Assembly: GCF_937123735.1 (NCBI RefSeq)
Contig: NZ_CAKZKL010000017.1
Location: 1-64,000, forward strand
Reading direction: 5' to 3'
Source of the DNA: an uncultured Lentibacter sp.
GTDB taxonomy: Bacteria; Pseudomonadota; Alphaproteobacteria; Rhodobacterales; Rhodobacteraceae
Length of the DNA: 64,000 bases
Every line of letters begins with the position of its first letter. Position 1 is the stretch's first letter. This document shows positions 25,942 through 35,830 of this stretch, one piece after another. The notes under the pieces were generated by a model. The model searched no databases. It was not told where the DNA came from and saw only the letters and a list, made by a program, of their open reading frames with translations. A program made the position numbers and the translations under genes.

Positions 25942-26890
25942 AGGATTCGTCCGCCGCTGTGCGGCTGCGCTGGGCCCGGGCCAGGAGGTCCATGGCGGCC
26001 ATGCGCACCGCGACGCCCATTTCGACCTGTTCCTGGATCACGCTTCGGGTGACGTCATCGGCGATGTCGCCGTCGATCTCGACGCCGCGGTTCATGGGGC
26101 CGGGGTGCATCACGATGGCGTCGGGTTTGGCATGGGCGAGCTTCTCGGCTGTGAGACCGAAGCGGTGGTAATATTCGCGCTCAGACGGGATAAAGCCGCC
26201 GTCCATCCGCTCTTTTTGGAGCCTGAGCATCATCACCACATCAACGTCTGCAAGGCCCTCGCGCATGTCGTCAAAGACCTCGACGCCGAATTCTGAAATC
26301 TGGCTGGGCATGAGCGTGGGCGGGCCGATCAGGCGGACGCGGTTTTCCATCTTGCCGAGCAGCATGATATTGCTGCGCGCCACGCGGGAGTGGGCGATAT
26401 CGCCGCAGATGGCAATGGAGAGGCGGTGCAGGCGGCCCTTGGCGCGGCGGATGGTGAGTGCATCAAGAAGCGCTTGTGTGGGGTGTTCGTGGCGGCCATC
26501 TCCGGCATTGAGCACGGCGCAATTGACCTTTTGGGCCAGCAGATCGACAGCGCCGGAATGCGGGTGGCGCACCACCAGAAGATCCGGGTGCATGGCGTTG
26601 AGCGAGAGGGCGGTATCGACCAGGGTTTCGCCCTTTTTGATCGAGCTGGCGCCCATGGCCATGTTCATCACATCCGCCCCAAGCCGCTTGCCTGCGAGTT
26701 CAAAAGAGGCCTGCGTGCGGGTTGAGTTCTCAAAGAACATGTTGATTTGCGTCAGCCCCGCGAGGGCTTCGGAGTGTTTGTTGGCAGAGCGGTTGAGCGC
26801 CACATAGGCGTCGGCCAGATCGAGCAGGGTGGTGATATCTGATTGCGAGAGCTGTTCGATTCCCAGCAGGTGACGATGTGCAAAGCCCAT
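25934..26890 (-). CDS. pyrB: Aspartate carbamoyltransferase catalytic subunit
   Basis: 318 residues from the ATG at 26890, preceded by AGAGGAG; the ORF extends further upstream without support. The carbamoyl-phosphate loop FFENSTRTQ (STRT 56-59), the [12 protein letters not shown] motif and the MHPGPMNRG segment are intact. Condenses carbamoyl phosphate with aspartate in pyrimidine synthesis. No pyrI regulatory chain is visible; the downstream dihydroorotase-like protein is the probable partner. Confidence 0.96.
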   Translation of the reverse strand: MGFAHRHLLGIEQLSQSDITTLLDLADAYVALNRSANKHSEALAGLTQINMFFENSTRTQASFELAGKRLGADVMNMAMGASSIKKGETLVDTALSLNAMHPDLLVVRHPHSGAVDLLAQKVNCAVLNAGDGRHEHPTQALLDALTIRRAKGRLHRLSIAICGDIAHSRVARSNIMLLGKMENRVRLIGPPTLMPSQISEFGVEVFDDMREGLADVDVVMMLRLQKERMDGGFIPSEREYYHRFGLTAEKLAHAKPDAIVMHPGPMNRGVEIDGDIADDVTRSVIQEQVEMGVAVRMAAMDLLARAQRSRTAADESYA

Positions 26891-26996
26891 GGGCGCAGCT
26901 CCTCTCAAAATTGTTGCGCTTATAAGCCTTGGGGCCTTCTGGCGCAATCGGTCATTCGCTGTTTTGGCGGCCAACGCGATGGGGTAGAGTTGGCTT

Positions 26997-27764
26997 ATGG
27001 AATCGGCATCAGAGTATCATGCGTGGCGCGAAGCGCTGGAGTGGCAGGTCGCATTTGGCGCCGATGAGGCGCTGAGCGAGGCCCCTGTGAACCGCTTTGA
27101 GCTTGCCGAAAAACCAAAGCCAAAGCCAGCGCCCGTGCCGGCGGTGGCCCCCGCGAATGTGCATGTGGAGGCGCTCAAGATTGACGCCGTGGCCGAGGCG
27201 CAGAAGGCGGCAGACGCGGCGCAAGACCTGGCCCAGCTGCGCAGAGCGCTGGCGGCCTTTGAGCATTGCGAGCTCAAGCGCGGGGCGCGCAACCTTGTTT
27301 TCGCCGATGGCACCGAGGGCGCGCGGCTGATGGTCATTGGCGAGGCCCCCGGGCGCGAGGAAGACCGTGCGGGCCTGCCCTTTGTTGGGCCGGCGGGGCA
27401 GCTGTTGGACAAGATGCTGGGCGCGATTGCACTGCGCCGGGAGGCGGATGTTTACCTGAGCACTGTCTTGCCCTGGCGGCCGCCGCATAACCGCGAGCCA
27501 AGCTCCGAAGAGATTGCCATGATGCGCCCTTTCGTGGCCAGGCATGTGGCGCTGGCCAAGCCTGACATGCTTGTCTTGATGGGCAATATCGCGTGTGATG
27601 TCGGGCTGGGGGAGCGTGGCGTGACGCGGCTCAGGGGGCGTTGGACGCAGGCCTTCGGGCTGCCAGCGCTGCCGATGTTTGAACCTGAGCGGCTGCTGCG
27701 CGAGCCCCTGCGCAAGCGGGAGGCTTGGGCAGATTTGCTGGAACTCAAGGCGAGGTTGACATGA
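26997..27764 (+). CDS. Family 4-like uracil-DNA glycosylase, divergent
   Basis: 255 residues. An Ala/Pro/Lys-rich N-terminal 85 residues precede the UDG domain: [14 protein letters not shown] (116-123, motif 1), [25 protein letters not shown]. Family 4 enzymes coordinate a 4Fe-4S cluster with four Cys; only Cys91 and Cys200 are present in the whole protein. The motif 2 His (HPxxLLR in relatives) is Glu229 in [11 protein letters not shown]. The fold is clear but normal uracil excision is doubtful. It is coupled to moaB by an ATGA overlap. Confidence 0.8.
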   Translation: MESASEYHAWREALEWQVAFGADEALSEAPVNRFELAEKPKPKPAPVPAVAPANVHVEALKIDAVAEAQKAADAAQDLAQLRRALAAFEHCELKRGARNLVFADGTEGARLMVIGEAPGREEDRAGLPFVGPAGQLLDKMLGAIALRREADVYLSTVLPWRPPHNREPSSEEIAMMRPFVARHVALAKPDMLVLMGNIACDVGLGERGVTRLRGRWTQAFGLPALPMFEPERLLREPLRKREAWADLLELKARLT

Positions 27765-28303
27765 GCAAGATTGACGAGAGCAAAGATTTCATCCCCGTGC
27801 GCATTGCGGTGTTGACCGTGAGCGACACCCGCGCGCCAGACGAGGATCGCTCGGGCGATGTGCTGGTTGGGCGGCTCACGGCGGCGGGGCATGACCTTGC
27901 CGCGCGCAAGATTATCCGCGACGAGCGCGGCGAAATTGCCGAGCAGCTGCGCGCATGGGTGGCCAGCGGGGAGGTGGATGTGATCATTTCCACCGGTGGC
28001 ACCGGGTTGACGGGGCGAGATGTGACCGTTGAGGCGCATCGGGATGTCTATGAAAAGGAAATTGACGCTTTCGGCACGCTGTTTACCATGATCAGCTTTG
28101 GCAAGATCGGCACAAGCGCGGTTCAGAGCCGCGCCACCGCAGGTGTGGCGGGGGGCTGTTATCTCTTTGCGCTGCCCGGCAGCCCGGGGGCCTGCAAGGA
28201 CGGCTGGGACGACATCCTCAAATGGCAGCTCGATTACCGCCACCGGCCTTGCAACTTTGTCGAGATCATGCCGCGGCTGGAAGAGCATAAGCGGCGCAAG
28301 TGA
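27761..28303 (+). CDS. moaB: Molybdenum cofactor biosynthesis protein B
   Basis: 180 residues from the ATG at 27761. MoCF-binding fold with VLTVSDTRAPDEDRSG, the substrate loop STGGTGLTGRDVT and LPGSPGACKDGWD. MoaB/Mog-type proteins adenylylate molybdopterin before molybdate insertion by MoeA; MoaB in some species has lost activity, so the exact step is inferred from family. The start overlaps the UDG-like gene. Confidence 0.93.
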   Translation: MSKIDESKDFIPVRIAVLTVSDTRAPDEDRSGDVLVGRLTAAGHDLAARKIIRDERGEIAEQLRAWVASGEVDVIISTGGTGLTGRDVTVEAHRDVYEKEIDAFGTLFTMISFGKIGTSAVQSRATAGVAGGCYLFALPGSPGACKDGWDDILKWQLDYRHRPCNFVEIMPRLEEHKRRK

Positions 28304-28437
28304 GCGCTCCGGGCGCGCGGCGCAAGACTGCGGGAGCAAAAATTGAAAAGAATTTCGACTGAAATCCCCGGCGCGTGCGTATATAGCCCAAAGGGGCTCT
28401 GTTTGCGGGGCTGAGCATCATGTCAAAGGGACGATAA

Positions 28438-29901
28438 ATGAGGTTTTTGCAGCGTGGATTGACGGGGCTGTCTCTTCTGGCGGTGACGCTTGGGCTTCTG
28501 ACCTTCGGGGCGATTCTGGTGCGAGGCGCGATTGAAGACCGCATGGGCCGCGAAGCGCGGGTGCCGACTGCGCGGGAGCGGGTTTTCTCTGTGAATGCAG
28601 AGCGGGTGGTTGCGCAGACCCTGCGCCCGGTGATCAGCGCCTATGGCGAAGTGCAAAGCCTGCGACGGCTTGAAATTCGTCCGGCTGTGGGGGGCATGAT
28701 TGTTTACATGAGCCCGCAGTTTGTTGCGGGCGGGCGGTTTGCGGCGGGCGAGGTCATGCTGCGCATTGATGCCGCAGATGCCGAGGCGGCGCGCGCGCGC
28801 GCGCAGGCCGACCTGCTGGATGCAGAGGCCGAGGCCCGCGATGCGGCCCGCGCGCTTGTTTTGGCGCGCGACGAGCTGGCCAACGCCGAGGAACAGACGG
28901 CCCTGCGCGAGCGGGCCTTGGTGCGCCAGAAGGATTTGAAGGCGCGCAATGTGGGCACGGATGCGGCGGTGGAGGCTGCGGAGATTGCGGCCAGCGCGGC
29001 CAAAGCGGCGGTTTTGACCCGCCGTCAGGCCTTGGCGCAGGCCGAGGCGCGGGTGGACAGCTCGGCAACCCGTCTGGCGCGTGCGCGCCTTCAGCTGGAC
29101 GAGGCCGAGCGGCGGCTTGCGGAGACGCAGATCACTGCGCGCTTTGATGGTGTTCTGGCCAGCGTCAACGCGGTGGAGGGCCGTTTGGTCACCCCCGGCG
29201 AGCGGTTGGGGGAGTTGGTTGATCCGGAGGCGCTGGAGGTGGCGTTCCGGCTGTCCACTCAGGATTTTGCACGGCTCTTGGCCCCTGATGGCCGTTTGCG
29301 GCGCGCCGAGTTGCGGGCTGTTTCCGATGATTTCGGGGTGAATCTGGAGGCGACGGGCACTGTCAGCCGCGCGGGGGCTGCCAATACGGATGGCGAGACC
29401 GGGCGGGCGCTGTTTGCGCAGCTGGACAGGGCGCAGGGCTTCAAGCCCGGCGATTTTGTGGCCGTGCAGATTGTGGAAGCGCCTCTGGAGGCGGTGGCCC
29501 GGATTGCCGCGACGGCGGTGGGCGTGGATTCGGGGGTGCTGGCCATTGGGCCGGAGGGGCGGCTGGAGCTTGTGCCTGTGGCGGTGCTGCGTCGGCAGGG
29601 CGACAGTGTGATCATCCGCGCACCCGAGCTTGAGGGGCGGCTGATTGTCTCCAAGCGCACGCCGCTTTTGGGCGCGGGCATCAGCGTGAGCGCTGTGGAG
29701 GCCGGGGCGGCGGCCCCCGCAGAGGCGGCGGCGCCTGAGATGATCGAGCTGAGCGAGGCGCGGCGTGCCAAGTTGCTGGCGGCTGTGCAGGCCAATAAAT
29801 TCATGCCCAAGGATGTGCAGGAGCGGCTGCTCAAGCAGCTGCGCGCGCCCAAGGTTCCGGCAAAGATGGTTGAGCGGATTGAAAGCCGCATGGGGGGCTG
29901 A
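28438..29901 (+). CDS. RND efflux periplasmic adaptor (membrane fusion protein)
   Basis: 487 residues. An N-terminal membrane anchor (about 8-30) leads to a split lipoyl domain (GEVQSLRRLEIRPAVGGMIV and ITARFDGVLASVNAVEGRLV), a long coiled-coil hairpin (about 110-225, rich in Ala/Arg/Glu), and beta-barrel segments. A C-terminal extension of about 70 residues (from AGAAAPAEAAAPEM) is beyond the usual adaptor. Two bases separate it from the pump gene. The 134-base upstream gap contains an AT-rich stretch ending in TATATA at about 28379 that may be the -10 region. Confidence 0.92.
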   Translation: MRFLQRGLTGLSLLAVTLGLLTFGAILVRGAIEDRMGREARVPTARERVFSVNAERVVAQTLRPVISAYGEVQSLRRLEIRPAVGGMIVYMSPQFVAGGRFAAGEVMLRIDAADAEAARARAQADLLDAEAEARDAARALVLARDELANAEEQTALRERALVRQKDLKARNVGTDAAVEAAEIAASAAKAAVLTRRQALAQAEARVDSSATRLARARLQLDEAERRLAETQITARFDGVLASVNAVEGRLVTPGERLGELVDPEALEVAFRLSTQDFARLLAPDGRLRRAELRAVSDDFGVNLEATGTVSRAGAANTDGETGRALFAQLDRAQGFKPGDFVAVQIVEAPLEAVARIAATAVGVDSGVLAIGPEGRLELVPVAVLRRQGDSVIIRAPELEGRLIVSKRTPLLGAGISVSAVEAGAAAPAEAAAPEMIELSEARRAKLLAAVQANKFMPKDVQERLLKQLRAPKVPAKMVERIESRMGG

Positions 29902-29903
29902 GG

Positions 29904-32900
29904 ATGCGGGGTCCGGGTTTGATCGGCGCGCTGATCTCTTATTTTACCCGCCACAGGACGGTGGCCAATTTGCTGTTGGTCAGCCTGATTGTGGCCGGTC
30001 TTGTGGCGATGCCGCGGATGCGGGCGCAGTTCTTTCCCGATGTGATTATTGACAATGTGTCGGTCACGGTTGCCTGGGAGGGCGCAGGGGCGGAAGATGT
30101 GGACCGTGGCGTGGTGCAGGTGCTTGAGCCGGCGCTGCTTGCCGTGGAGGGGGTGGCGGAGGCCAGCTCCACCTCACGCGAGGGGCGCGCGCGGATTGAT
30201 CTGGATTTTGAGCCGGGCTGGGATATGGCACGGGCCGCCGATGATGTGCAGGCGGCGGTGGACTTTGTCACGCTGCTGCCTGAGGAAGCCGACGAGCCCA
30301 AGGTAGAGCGCGGTGTCTGGCGCGACCGGGTGACCGATGTTGTCATCACCGGGCCGGTGGGCGCGGAGCAGCTGGCGCGCTTTGCCGATGAATTTGTGGC
30401 GCGCCTCTTTCAGGCCGGTGTGACACGCACCACCATTCGCGGGGTGTCCGGGCAGAAGACCAATGTGATTGTGCCCACCCGCAGCTTGATGGAACATGAC
30501 ATCAGTTTTGCCCAGATCGCGGCGGCCATTGCCGAAGAGGTCAAGGCTGACCCGGCTGGCAATGTCACCGGCGCCAATGCGCGGCTGCGCACCGGGGTTG
30601 AAAAGCGCAGCCCCGAACAGCTTGCCCAGATCGTGATCAAGGCGCTGGAGGATGGCTCCAAGCTTACCATCGGCGATGTGGCGCAGATCGAGGTTGAGGG
30701 CGCGCTGCGCGGAGAAAGCTATTTTGTGGGCGAAAACCCGGCGATCTCGGTGCGGGTGGACCGTTCGGCCAGTGGCGATGCGATCGGGATTCAGCGGCAG
30801 GTCGAGGATGTGGCGGCGAAGCTGGAAGCGACCCTGCCACCCGGGGTGTCGGTGGATCTGATCCGCACCCGGGCCGAGGCCATCACCGGGCGGCTGGACA
30901 TTCTGCTGGACAACGGGCTTGTGGGCCTCGCATTGGTTGTGGCGCTGTTGTTCCTGTTTCTCAATGCGCGCACGGCCTTCTGGGTGGCGGCAGGTATTCC
31001 TGTGGCCATGCTCGCCGCTGTGGCGCTGATGTTTGCCTGGGGGCTGACGATCAATATGATCTCGCTCTTTGCGCTGATCATCACCTTGGGGATAGTGGTG
31101 GATGACGCCATTGTGGTGGGCGAGCACGCGGATGCGCGGCTCAGGAAATATGGCGAGGGGCCTGTGGAGGCCGCCGAGAACGCCGCAAGGCGCATGGCCA
31201 TGCCTGTCTTTTCGGCCACGCTGACCACGGTGATTGCCTTTTTTGCGCTCACCTTTGTGGAGGGGCGCTTTGGCGACCTTATTTCGGACATCCCCTTTAC
31301 AGTGGTTGTGGTGCTGCTCGCGAGCCTTGTGGAGTGTTTTCTCATTCTGCCCAACCATATGGCGCATTCTCTCAAACACGCGTTTGTAGATCATTGGTAT
31401 GATTTGCCCAGCCGCTTTGTGAACCGTGGCTTTGAATATCTGCGCGAGCGCTGGTTCCGCCCATTGATGGGCTGGGTGATCCGGCTGCGCTACCCTGTAT
31501 TTGCCGCTGTTGTTGTGGTGTTGGCGGGGCAGGTGGCCTTGTTTGTGCGCGGCGATGTGCAGTGGCGCTTTTTCAACGCGCCAGAGCGCTCCTCGATTTC
31601 GGGGAATTTCGCGATGGTTCCCGGTGCGAGCCGTGAGGACACCTTCGAGGTGATGCGGCTTTTGCAAAAGACTGTCGACGAGCTGGGCGCGGAATATGCC
31701 GAAAAGCACGGTGGGGTGAACCCGATTGACTATGTGCTGGCGCAGGTGGGTGGCAACACCTGGCCGCCTTTGGCGGGGGCAGACACCAAGGAGCCCGACG
31801 AGCTTGGCGCGGTGGCGATTGAGCTGATTGACGCAGATTTGCGGCCCTATTCGAGCTTTGCCTTTTTGGCCGAGCTGCAAGACCGCCTGCCCAGCCATCC
31901 GCTTTTGGAAACGGTGAGCTTTCGCGGCTGGCGTTCGGGGCCGGGGGGCAGTGCGCTGGACGTGCAGTTCTTTGGCGCAGAGGCGAGCACGCTGAAGGCC
32001 GCCAGCGAAGCGCTGAAAGAGGCTGTGGCGCAATACCCGGAAGTGAGTGGCGTGGAGGACGATCTGGCCTATGACAAGGGCGAGTTTGTGCTGGATCTCA
32101 ATGCGCGCGGACAGGCGCTGGGCTTTACCATTGACGGGGTGGGGCGCGAGCTGCGCCACCGTCTCAGCGGGCTGGAAGCGGCCACTTATCCGGACGGTGC
32201 CCGCTCGGCGAGCATTCGTGTGGAGCTGCCCGAGGCGGAGGTGACGGCCGATTTCATCTATCGCACCCAGCTGCGGGCGCAGGATGGCAATTATGTGGCG
32301 CTCAGCGATATTGTGAGCCTGCGCGAACAGGCGGGCTTCTCGACCATCCGGCGCGAAAACGGGCTGCGCACGGTTTCTGTGACGGGGGATATTTCCGAAG
32401 ATGACGCCGACCGCGCCGCCGAGATCATGCTGGCGCTGGAAGAGACCATTCTGCCCGAAATTGCCGCGCGCTATCAGGTGGAGTGGCGGCTGGCGGGGCT
32501 GTCTGAGCAGGAAGATGCGTTTCTCAATGATGCGCTGACCGGCTTTATCCTGTGCCTTGTCGGGATCTACCTTGTGCTTGCTTGGGTCTTTGCCAGCTGG
32601 ACGCGGCCGGCTGTGGTGATGGCCATTATTCCCTTCGGGCTTGTGGGCACGATTTATGGCCATGCGGCTTGGGATGTGCCCTTGAGCATGTTCACGGTTG
32701 TGGGCCTGCTGGGGATGACCGGGATCATCATCAACGACTCGATTGTTTTGATCACCACCATTGATGACTATGCCGAGGAGCGCGGGTTGATTCCCTCGAT
32801 TGTGGATGGCGCGGTGGACCGGCTGCGCCCGGTGCTTCTGACCACCCTCACCACCGTGTTGGGGCTTGCGCCGCTTTTGTATGAAACCAGCCAGCAGGCG

Positions 32901-33284
32901 CAGTTTCTCAAGCCCACGGTGATCACGCTGGTTTACGGGCTCGGTTTTGGCATGGTTCTGGTGTTGCTGGTGGTGCCTTCGCTTATGGCTATGCAGGCGG
33001 ATTTTTCAAAGCAGATCAAGAGCCTGCGCCGCGCCCTTCGGGCGCGCTCTGCCCGGGCCGTTCAGGCCCCTGTCGTGGCCGGAGCGGGGTTGATCGGGCT
33101 TTGGTTTGTGCTGACCCTGGGTTGGTTTGCGCTGGTGGGGCAGCTTGCCCCACCGCTTGCGACCCTCGGTGATAGTGCCGCTGCGGCTTTGGCGCTGTTT
33201 TTGGGCGGGGCCGGTGTGATCGTCGTTTTGGTGGCGCTTGTCGGCCTTGCCGCCGCCCGGCGGATCACTCAATCACAGCCCTGA
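29904..33284 (+). CDS. RND efflux transporter permease
   Basis: 1126 residues, longer than the usual 1020-1050. TM1 (about 15-33) leads to a porter domain, TM2-6 with the proton-relay Asp pair in GIVVDDAIVVGEHAD of TM4, the second porter half, and TM7-12 with FTVVGLLGMTGIIINDSIVLIT. After TM12 there is an extra segment of about 100 residues with two further hydrophobic helices (LIGLWFVLTLGWFALV and ALALFLGGAGVIVVLVALVGLA). HAE1/AcrB-like trimeric proton-driven exporter; substrate unknown and no outer membrane channel gene is adjacent. Its 3' end overlaps the convergent gene by 16 bases. Confidence 0.93.
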   Translation: MRGPGLIGALISYFTRHRTVANLLLVSLIVAGLVAMPRMRAQFFPDVIIDNVSVTVAWEGAGAEDVDRGVVQVLEPALLAVEGVAEASSTSREGRARIDLDFEPGWDMARAADDVQAAVDFVTLLPEEADEPKVERGVWRDRVTDVVITGPVGAEQLARFADEFVARLFQAGVTRTTIRGVSGQKTNVIVPTRSLMEHDISFAQIAAAIAEEVKADPAGNVTGANARLRTGVEKRSPEQLAQIVIKALEDGSKLTIGDVAQIEVEGALRGESYFVGENPAISVRVDRSASGDAIGIQRQVEDVAAKLEATLPPGVSVDLIRTRAEAITGRLDILLDNGLVGLALVVALLFLFLNARTAFWVAAGIPVAMLAAVALMFAWGLTINMISLFALIITLGIVVDDAIVVGEHADARLRKYGEGPVEAAENAARRMAMPVFSATLTTVIAFFALTFVEGRFGDLISDIPFTVVVVLLASLVECFLILPNHMAHSLKHAFVDHWYDLPSRFVNRGFEYLRERWFRPLMGWVIRLRYPVFAAVVVVLAGQVALFVRGDVQWRFFNAPERSSISGNFAMVPGASREDTFEVMRLLQKTVDELGAEYAEKHGGVNPIDYVLAQVGGNTWPPLAGADTKEPDELGAVAIELIDADLRPYSSFAFLAELQDRLPSHPLLETVSFRGWRSGPGGSALDVQFFGAEASTLKAASEALKEAVAQYPEVSGVEDDLAYDKGEFVLDLNARGQALGFTIDGVGRELRHRLSGLEAATYPDGARSASIRVELPEAEVTADFIYRTQLRAQDGNYVALSDIVSLREQAGFSTIRRENGLRTVSVTGDISEDDADRAAEIMLALEETILPEIAARYQVEWRLAGLSEQEDAFLNDALTGFILCLVGIYLVLAWVFASWTRPAVVMAIIPFGLVGTIYGHAAWDVPLSMFTVVGLLGMTGIIINDSIVLITTIDDYAEERGLIPSIVDGAVDRLRPVLLTTLTTVLGLAPLLYETSQQAQFLKPTVITLVYGLGFGMVLVLLVVPSLMAMQADFSKQIKSLRRALRARSARAVQAPVVAGAGLIGLWFVLTLGWFALVGQLAPPLATLGDSAAAALALFLGGAGVIVVLVALVGLAAARRITQSQP

Positions 33285-34054
33285 ATATCCAGGGCGTGGC
33301 GCTCGCCGATCAGGGTGAGGCGCAGGGCTGAGCGGTTGAGTGCAAAGGCCCCCCCGAGGGCATGAACCAGCTCTGTGCGGACCGTCAGGACAGGGCCTTT
33401 GCGGATCAGCTCGGGCTCTGTGGCCCAGATCAGCGGATCACCTGTTTCAACAGCGGCCTCCTCGCGCCCGCCCAATGGTGCCACCGGTCCGGAGAGCGCC
33501 ACAATGATCCCGCGCGCGCCCGCCTCTGTCTGGCAGCGCAGCCCATTGCTGCGCGTGGGCACGGTCTCGCGTGCGCGTTTGATCTGCGTGACGGCGCCGC
33601 GCTGCTTGGGCAGGAAGGTTGCAGCCAGATCCAGCTGCAAGGGCACGCAAATGTCTTTGCACACGCCGATCTCAAGGCGCCCCTTGAGATGAATGGGCCG
33701 GTGCGCGGCCTGCGGGGTGATGCGCAGGGGCAGGAGCAGCCGCTCGGTGTAGATGATCGAGCGCATGTCATTGCTGCGATAGATTTCAGGGCGGGGCCAT
33801 TCGGGCGTCACCCGGGCAAGGTTGCGCGATCCGTGCCAGTCAAAACTGGGCGGGATTCCCGCATCGCCGGGGGCGCGCCAATAGGTGTGCCAGCCGGGCG
33901 CAAGGGTGATCTCCAGCGCTGCTATCCGCTGTCCGTCGGGCTCTGCCCAGCCCTGCAAGAGCCGGGCCTGCGCCTTATCGGCATAGGGGTTGGCCAAAAG
34001 CGGCGCTGACAGGGCCAGCAAGGTGGCCAGGGCATAAGAGACAATGCGTTTCAT
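33269..34054 (-). CDS. Periplasmic DsbD N-terminal-like domain protein
   Basis: 261 residues from the ATG at 34054 with a signal peptide (MKRIVSYALATLLALSAPLLANPYA). The core LAPGWHTYWRAPGDAGIPPSFDW and the CKDICVP cysteine pair match the DsbD alpha / PF11412 domain, which relays reducing equivalents in the periplasm. The membrane beta domain and thioredoxin gamma domain of full DsbD are absent, so it needs another protein (CcdA-like) as electron source. Confidence 0.85.
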   Translation of the reverse strand: MKRIVSYALATLLALSAPLLANPYADKAQARLLQGWAEPDGQRIAALEITLAPGWHTYWRAPGDAGIPPSFDWHGSRNLARVTPEWPRPEIYRSNDMRSIIYTERLLLPLRITPQAAHRPIHLKGRLEIGVCKDICVPLQLDLAATFLPKQRGAVTQIKRARETVPTRSNGLRCQTEAGARGIIVALSGPVAPLGGREEAAVETGDPLIWATEPELIRKGPVLTVRTELVHALGGAFALNRSALRLTLIGERHALDIQGCD

Positions 34055-34197
34055 GCCCCTCTGATGCGCCAAACCGGCTGCGCAGGCAACTCACAAAGCA
34101 GCGAGAAAGATTTCGCTGCCACCACAGAGCGGGCCTTGTGAGGCGGGTGCAGGCTTGGCTATGGTGCCCCAACCCGCAACACAGAGGTCCGCGCCCC

Positions 34198-34749
34198 ATG
34201 AGTGATCTGACTGGCCAACTATTGATTGCCATGCCCGCGATAGGCGATCCGCGCTTTGAACGTGCCGTGATCCTGATTTGCGAACACTCCCCGGATGGCA
34301 CCATGGGGCTTGTGCTCAACAAACCCTCTCGCGAGGTCTCTTTTGCGGCGCTGTGCGAGCAGCTCTCGCTGGGCCCACCCGAAGCCAGCCGCCCCGTCCA
34401 TTTTGGCGGCCCCGTCGAGATGGGGCGCGGCTTTGTGCTGCATTCTGGCGAATATGTGTCCGGTCAGTCCTCCCACCTTGTGCTTGAGGGGGTGCGCTTG
34501 AGCGCCTCGCTGGATGTGCTGGAGGATATGGTTACGGGCACAGGCCCGCGCGAGGCCCTGGTGTGCCTTGGCTATGCCGGCTGGGGGGCCGGACAGCTGG
34601 AGCAGGAGCTGCGCGCCAATGGCTGGCTGACGGCACCGGCGGATGCGGCCTTTGTCTTTGCGGGAGGCGGAGCTGAAAAATGGAGCGCCGCGCTCAAGAC
34701 GCTGGGCGTTGATCCGCTGTTGCTCTCGGCCACAGCCGGTCATGCCTGA
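34198..34749 (+). CDS. YqgE/AlgH family protein (UPF0301)
   Basis: 183 residues from the ATG at 34198. LTGQLLIAMPAIGDPRFERAVILIC, GTMGLVLNKPSREVSF, HFGGPVEMGRGFVLHS and FLGYAGWGAGQLEQEL are the highly conserved blocks of the family (usual length 180-190). Molecular role not established; AlgH was named from alginate regulation in Pseudomonas. Confidence 0.93.
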   Translation: MSDLTGQLLIAMPAIGDPRFERAVILICEHSPDGTMGLVLNKPSREVSFAALCEQLSLGPPEASRPVHFGGPVEMGRGFVLHSGEYVSGQSSHLVLEGVRLSASLDVLEDMVTGTGPREALVCLGYAGWGAGQLEQELRANGWLTAPADAAFVFAGGGAEKWSAALKTLGVDPLLLSATAGHA

Positions 34750-34771
34750 CTTCGCTCGTTGCTGGGCCGGG

Positions 34772-35737
34772 TTAGCCCTGCCTGGGTGCGCGCGGCGCGG
34801 CGGCGCGGGTAAGGCGATCGTTGATCGCACGGCCAATGCCCTCATCCGGAATGGGGGAGACCGCAATTTGGGACGCGCTTTCATCCAGCCTGCGCAGCAT
34901 GGCAAAGAGATTTGCCGCCGCTTCTTGTAGATCGCCCACGGCCGAGAGGTTGCAGGTTGCGCCTGTCACGGGGCCAAAACCCAGCAGGCTTTCGCCGGGG
35001 CGCGGGCTTTGCACATTGAGCCGCAGGTGGGCTTCGGGGGCGTAATGCGAGCTGAGCTGCCCCGGCGCGGTGATGGCGGCAGGGGTGGTGGCTTGCGCCA
35101 GCGGCCTACCCAACACAGCGCTGATCTGGGTCTCGGTGATCGTGCCGTGGCGCAGCAGCGTGGGGATGGGGCTGGTGAGGCCCACAATGGTGCTTTCCAG
35201 CCCGATTGCGGCAGCGCCGCCGTCCAGCACGGCCTCTATTCTGCCCTCCAGCCCGCCGAGCACATGCGCGGCGGTGGTGGGGCTGATCTTGCCCGAAGGG
35301 TTGGCCGAGGGCGCAGCGATTGGCCCGTCAAAACCGGCCAGAAGCGCTCGCGCAACGGGATGTGCGGGGCAGCGGATGGCGAGGCTGTCTAGGCCTGCGG
35401 TAACGAGCGAGGCGATGCCGTGGCCTTCGCGCAGGGGTAGCACGAGGGTGAGCGGGCCAGGCCAGAAGGCCGCGGCGAGGTGCGTGGCGGCCTCGTTCCA
35501 CTGCACATAGTTTTGAGCGGCGGCGATATCGGGCACATGCACGATCAGCGGGTTGAAGCTGGGCCGGCCCTTGGCTGCGTAGATACCGGCGACGGCCGTG
35601 CCGTTGCGCGCATCGGCCCCGAGGCCATAGACCGTCTCTGTGGGCAGGGCGACAAGCCCGCCTTTGGCCAGCGTGGCAGCGGCCTGTGCGATGCCCGCGT
35701 CCGTGGCGGGCAGGAGATGTGTCTTGGCCAAAGTCAT
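34772..35737 (-). CDS. L-threonylcarbamoyladenylate synthase
   Basis: 321 residues, the long Sua5 form. N-terminal YrdC domain with LPTETVYGLGADA, AKGRPSFNPLIVHV, FWPGPLTLVL, IRCPAHPVARALL and APSANPSGKISPTTA; C-terminal Sua5 domain from about residue 215 with the linker PGQLSSHYAPEAHLRL. Makes threonylcarbamoyl-AMP for the t6A37 modification of ANN-decoding tRNAs. Essential in most bacteria. Confidence 0.95.
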   Translation of the reverse strand: MTLAKTHLLPATDAGIAQAAATLAKGGLVALPTETVYGLGADARNGTAVAGIYAAKGRPSFNPLIVHVPDIAAAQNYVQWNEAATHLAAAFWPGPLTLVLPLREGHGIASLVTAGLDSLAIRCPAHPVARALLAGFDGPIAAPSANPSGKISPTTAAHVLGGLEGRIEAVLDGGAAAIGLESTIVGLTSPIPTLLRHGTITETQISAVLGRPLAQATTPAAITAPGQLSSHYAPEAHLRLNVQSPRPGESLLGFGPVTGATCNLSAVGDLQEAAANLFAMLRRLDESASQIAVSPIPDEGIGRAINDRLTRAAAPRAPRQG

Positions 35738-35830
35738 GACGCCGCGTTATTGCAGAACTGGGGTGGGAAAGCTTGTAAGTGAGAGGGTAGGCAAAGCCAA
35801 GTGGCGCTTTTGAAAGATGAGGAGAGGCAT

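Noticed and set aside
30174..32663. Very long minus-strand ORF (829 codons) inside the RND pump gene.
   Set aside because: Antisense shadow of a GC-rich gene with clear RND motifs; no protein-like features.
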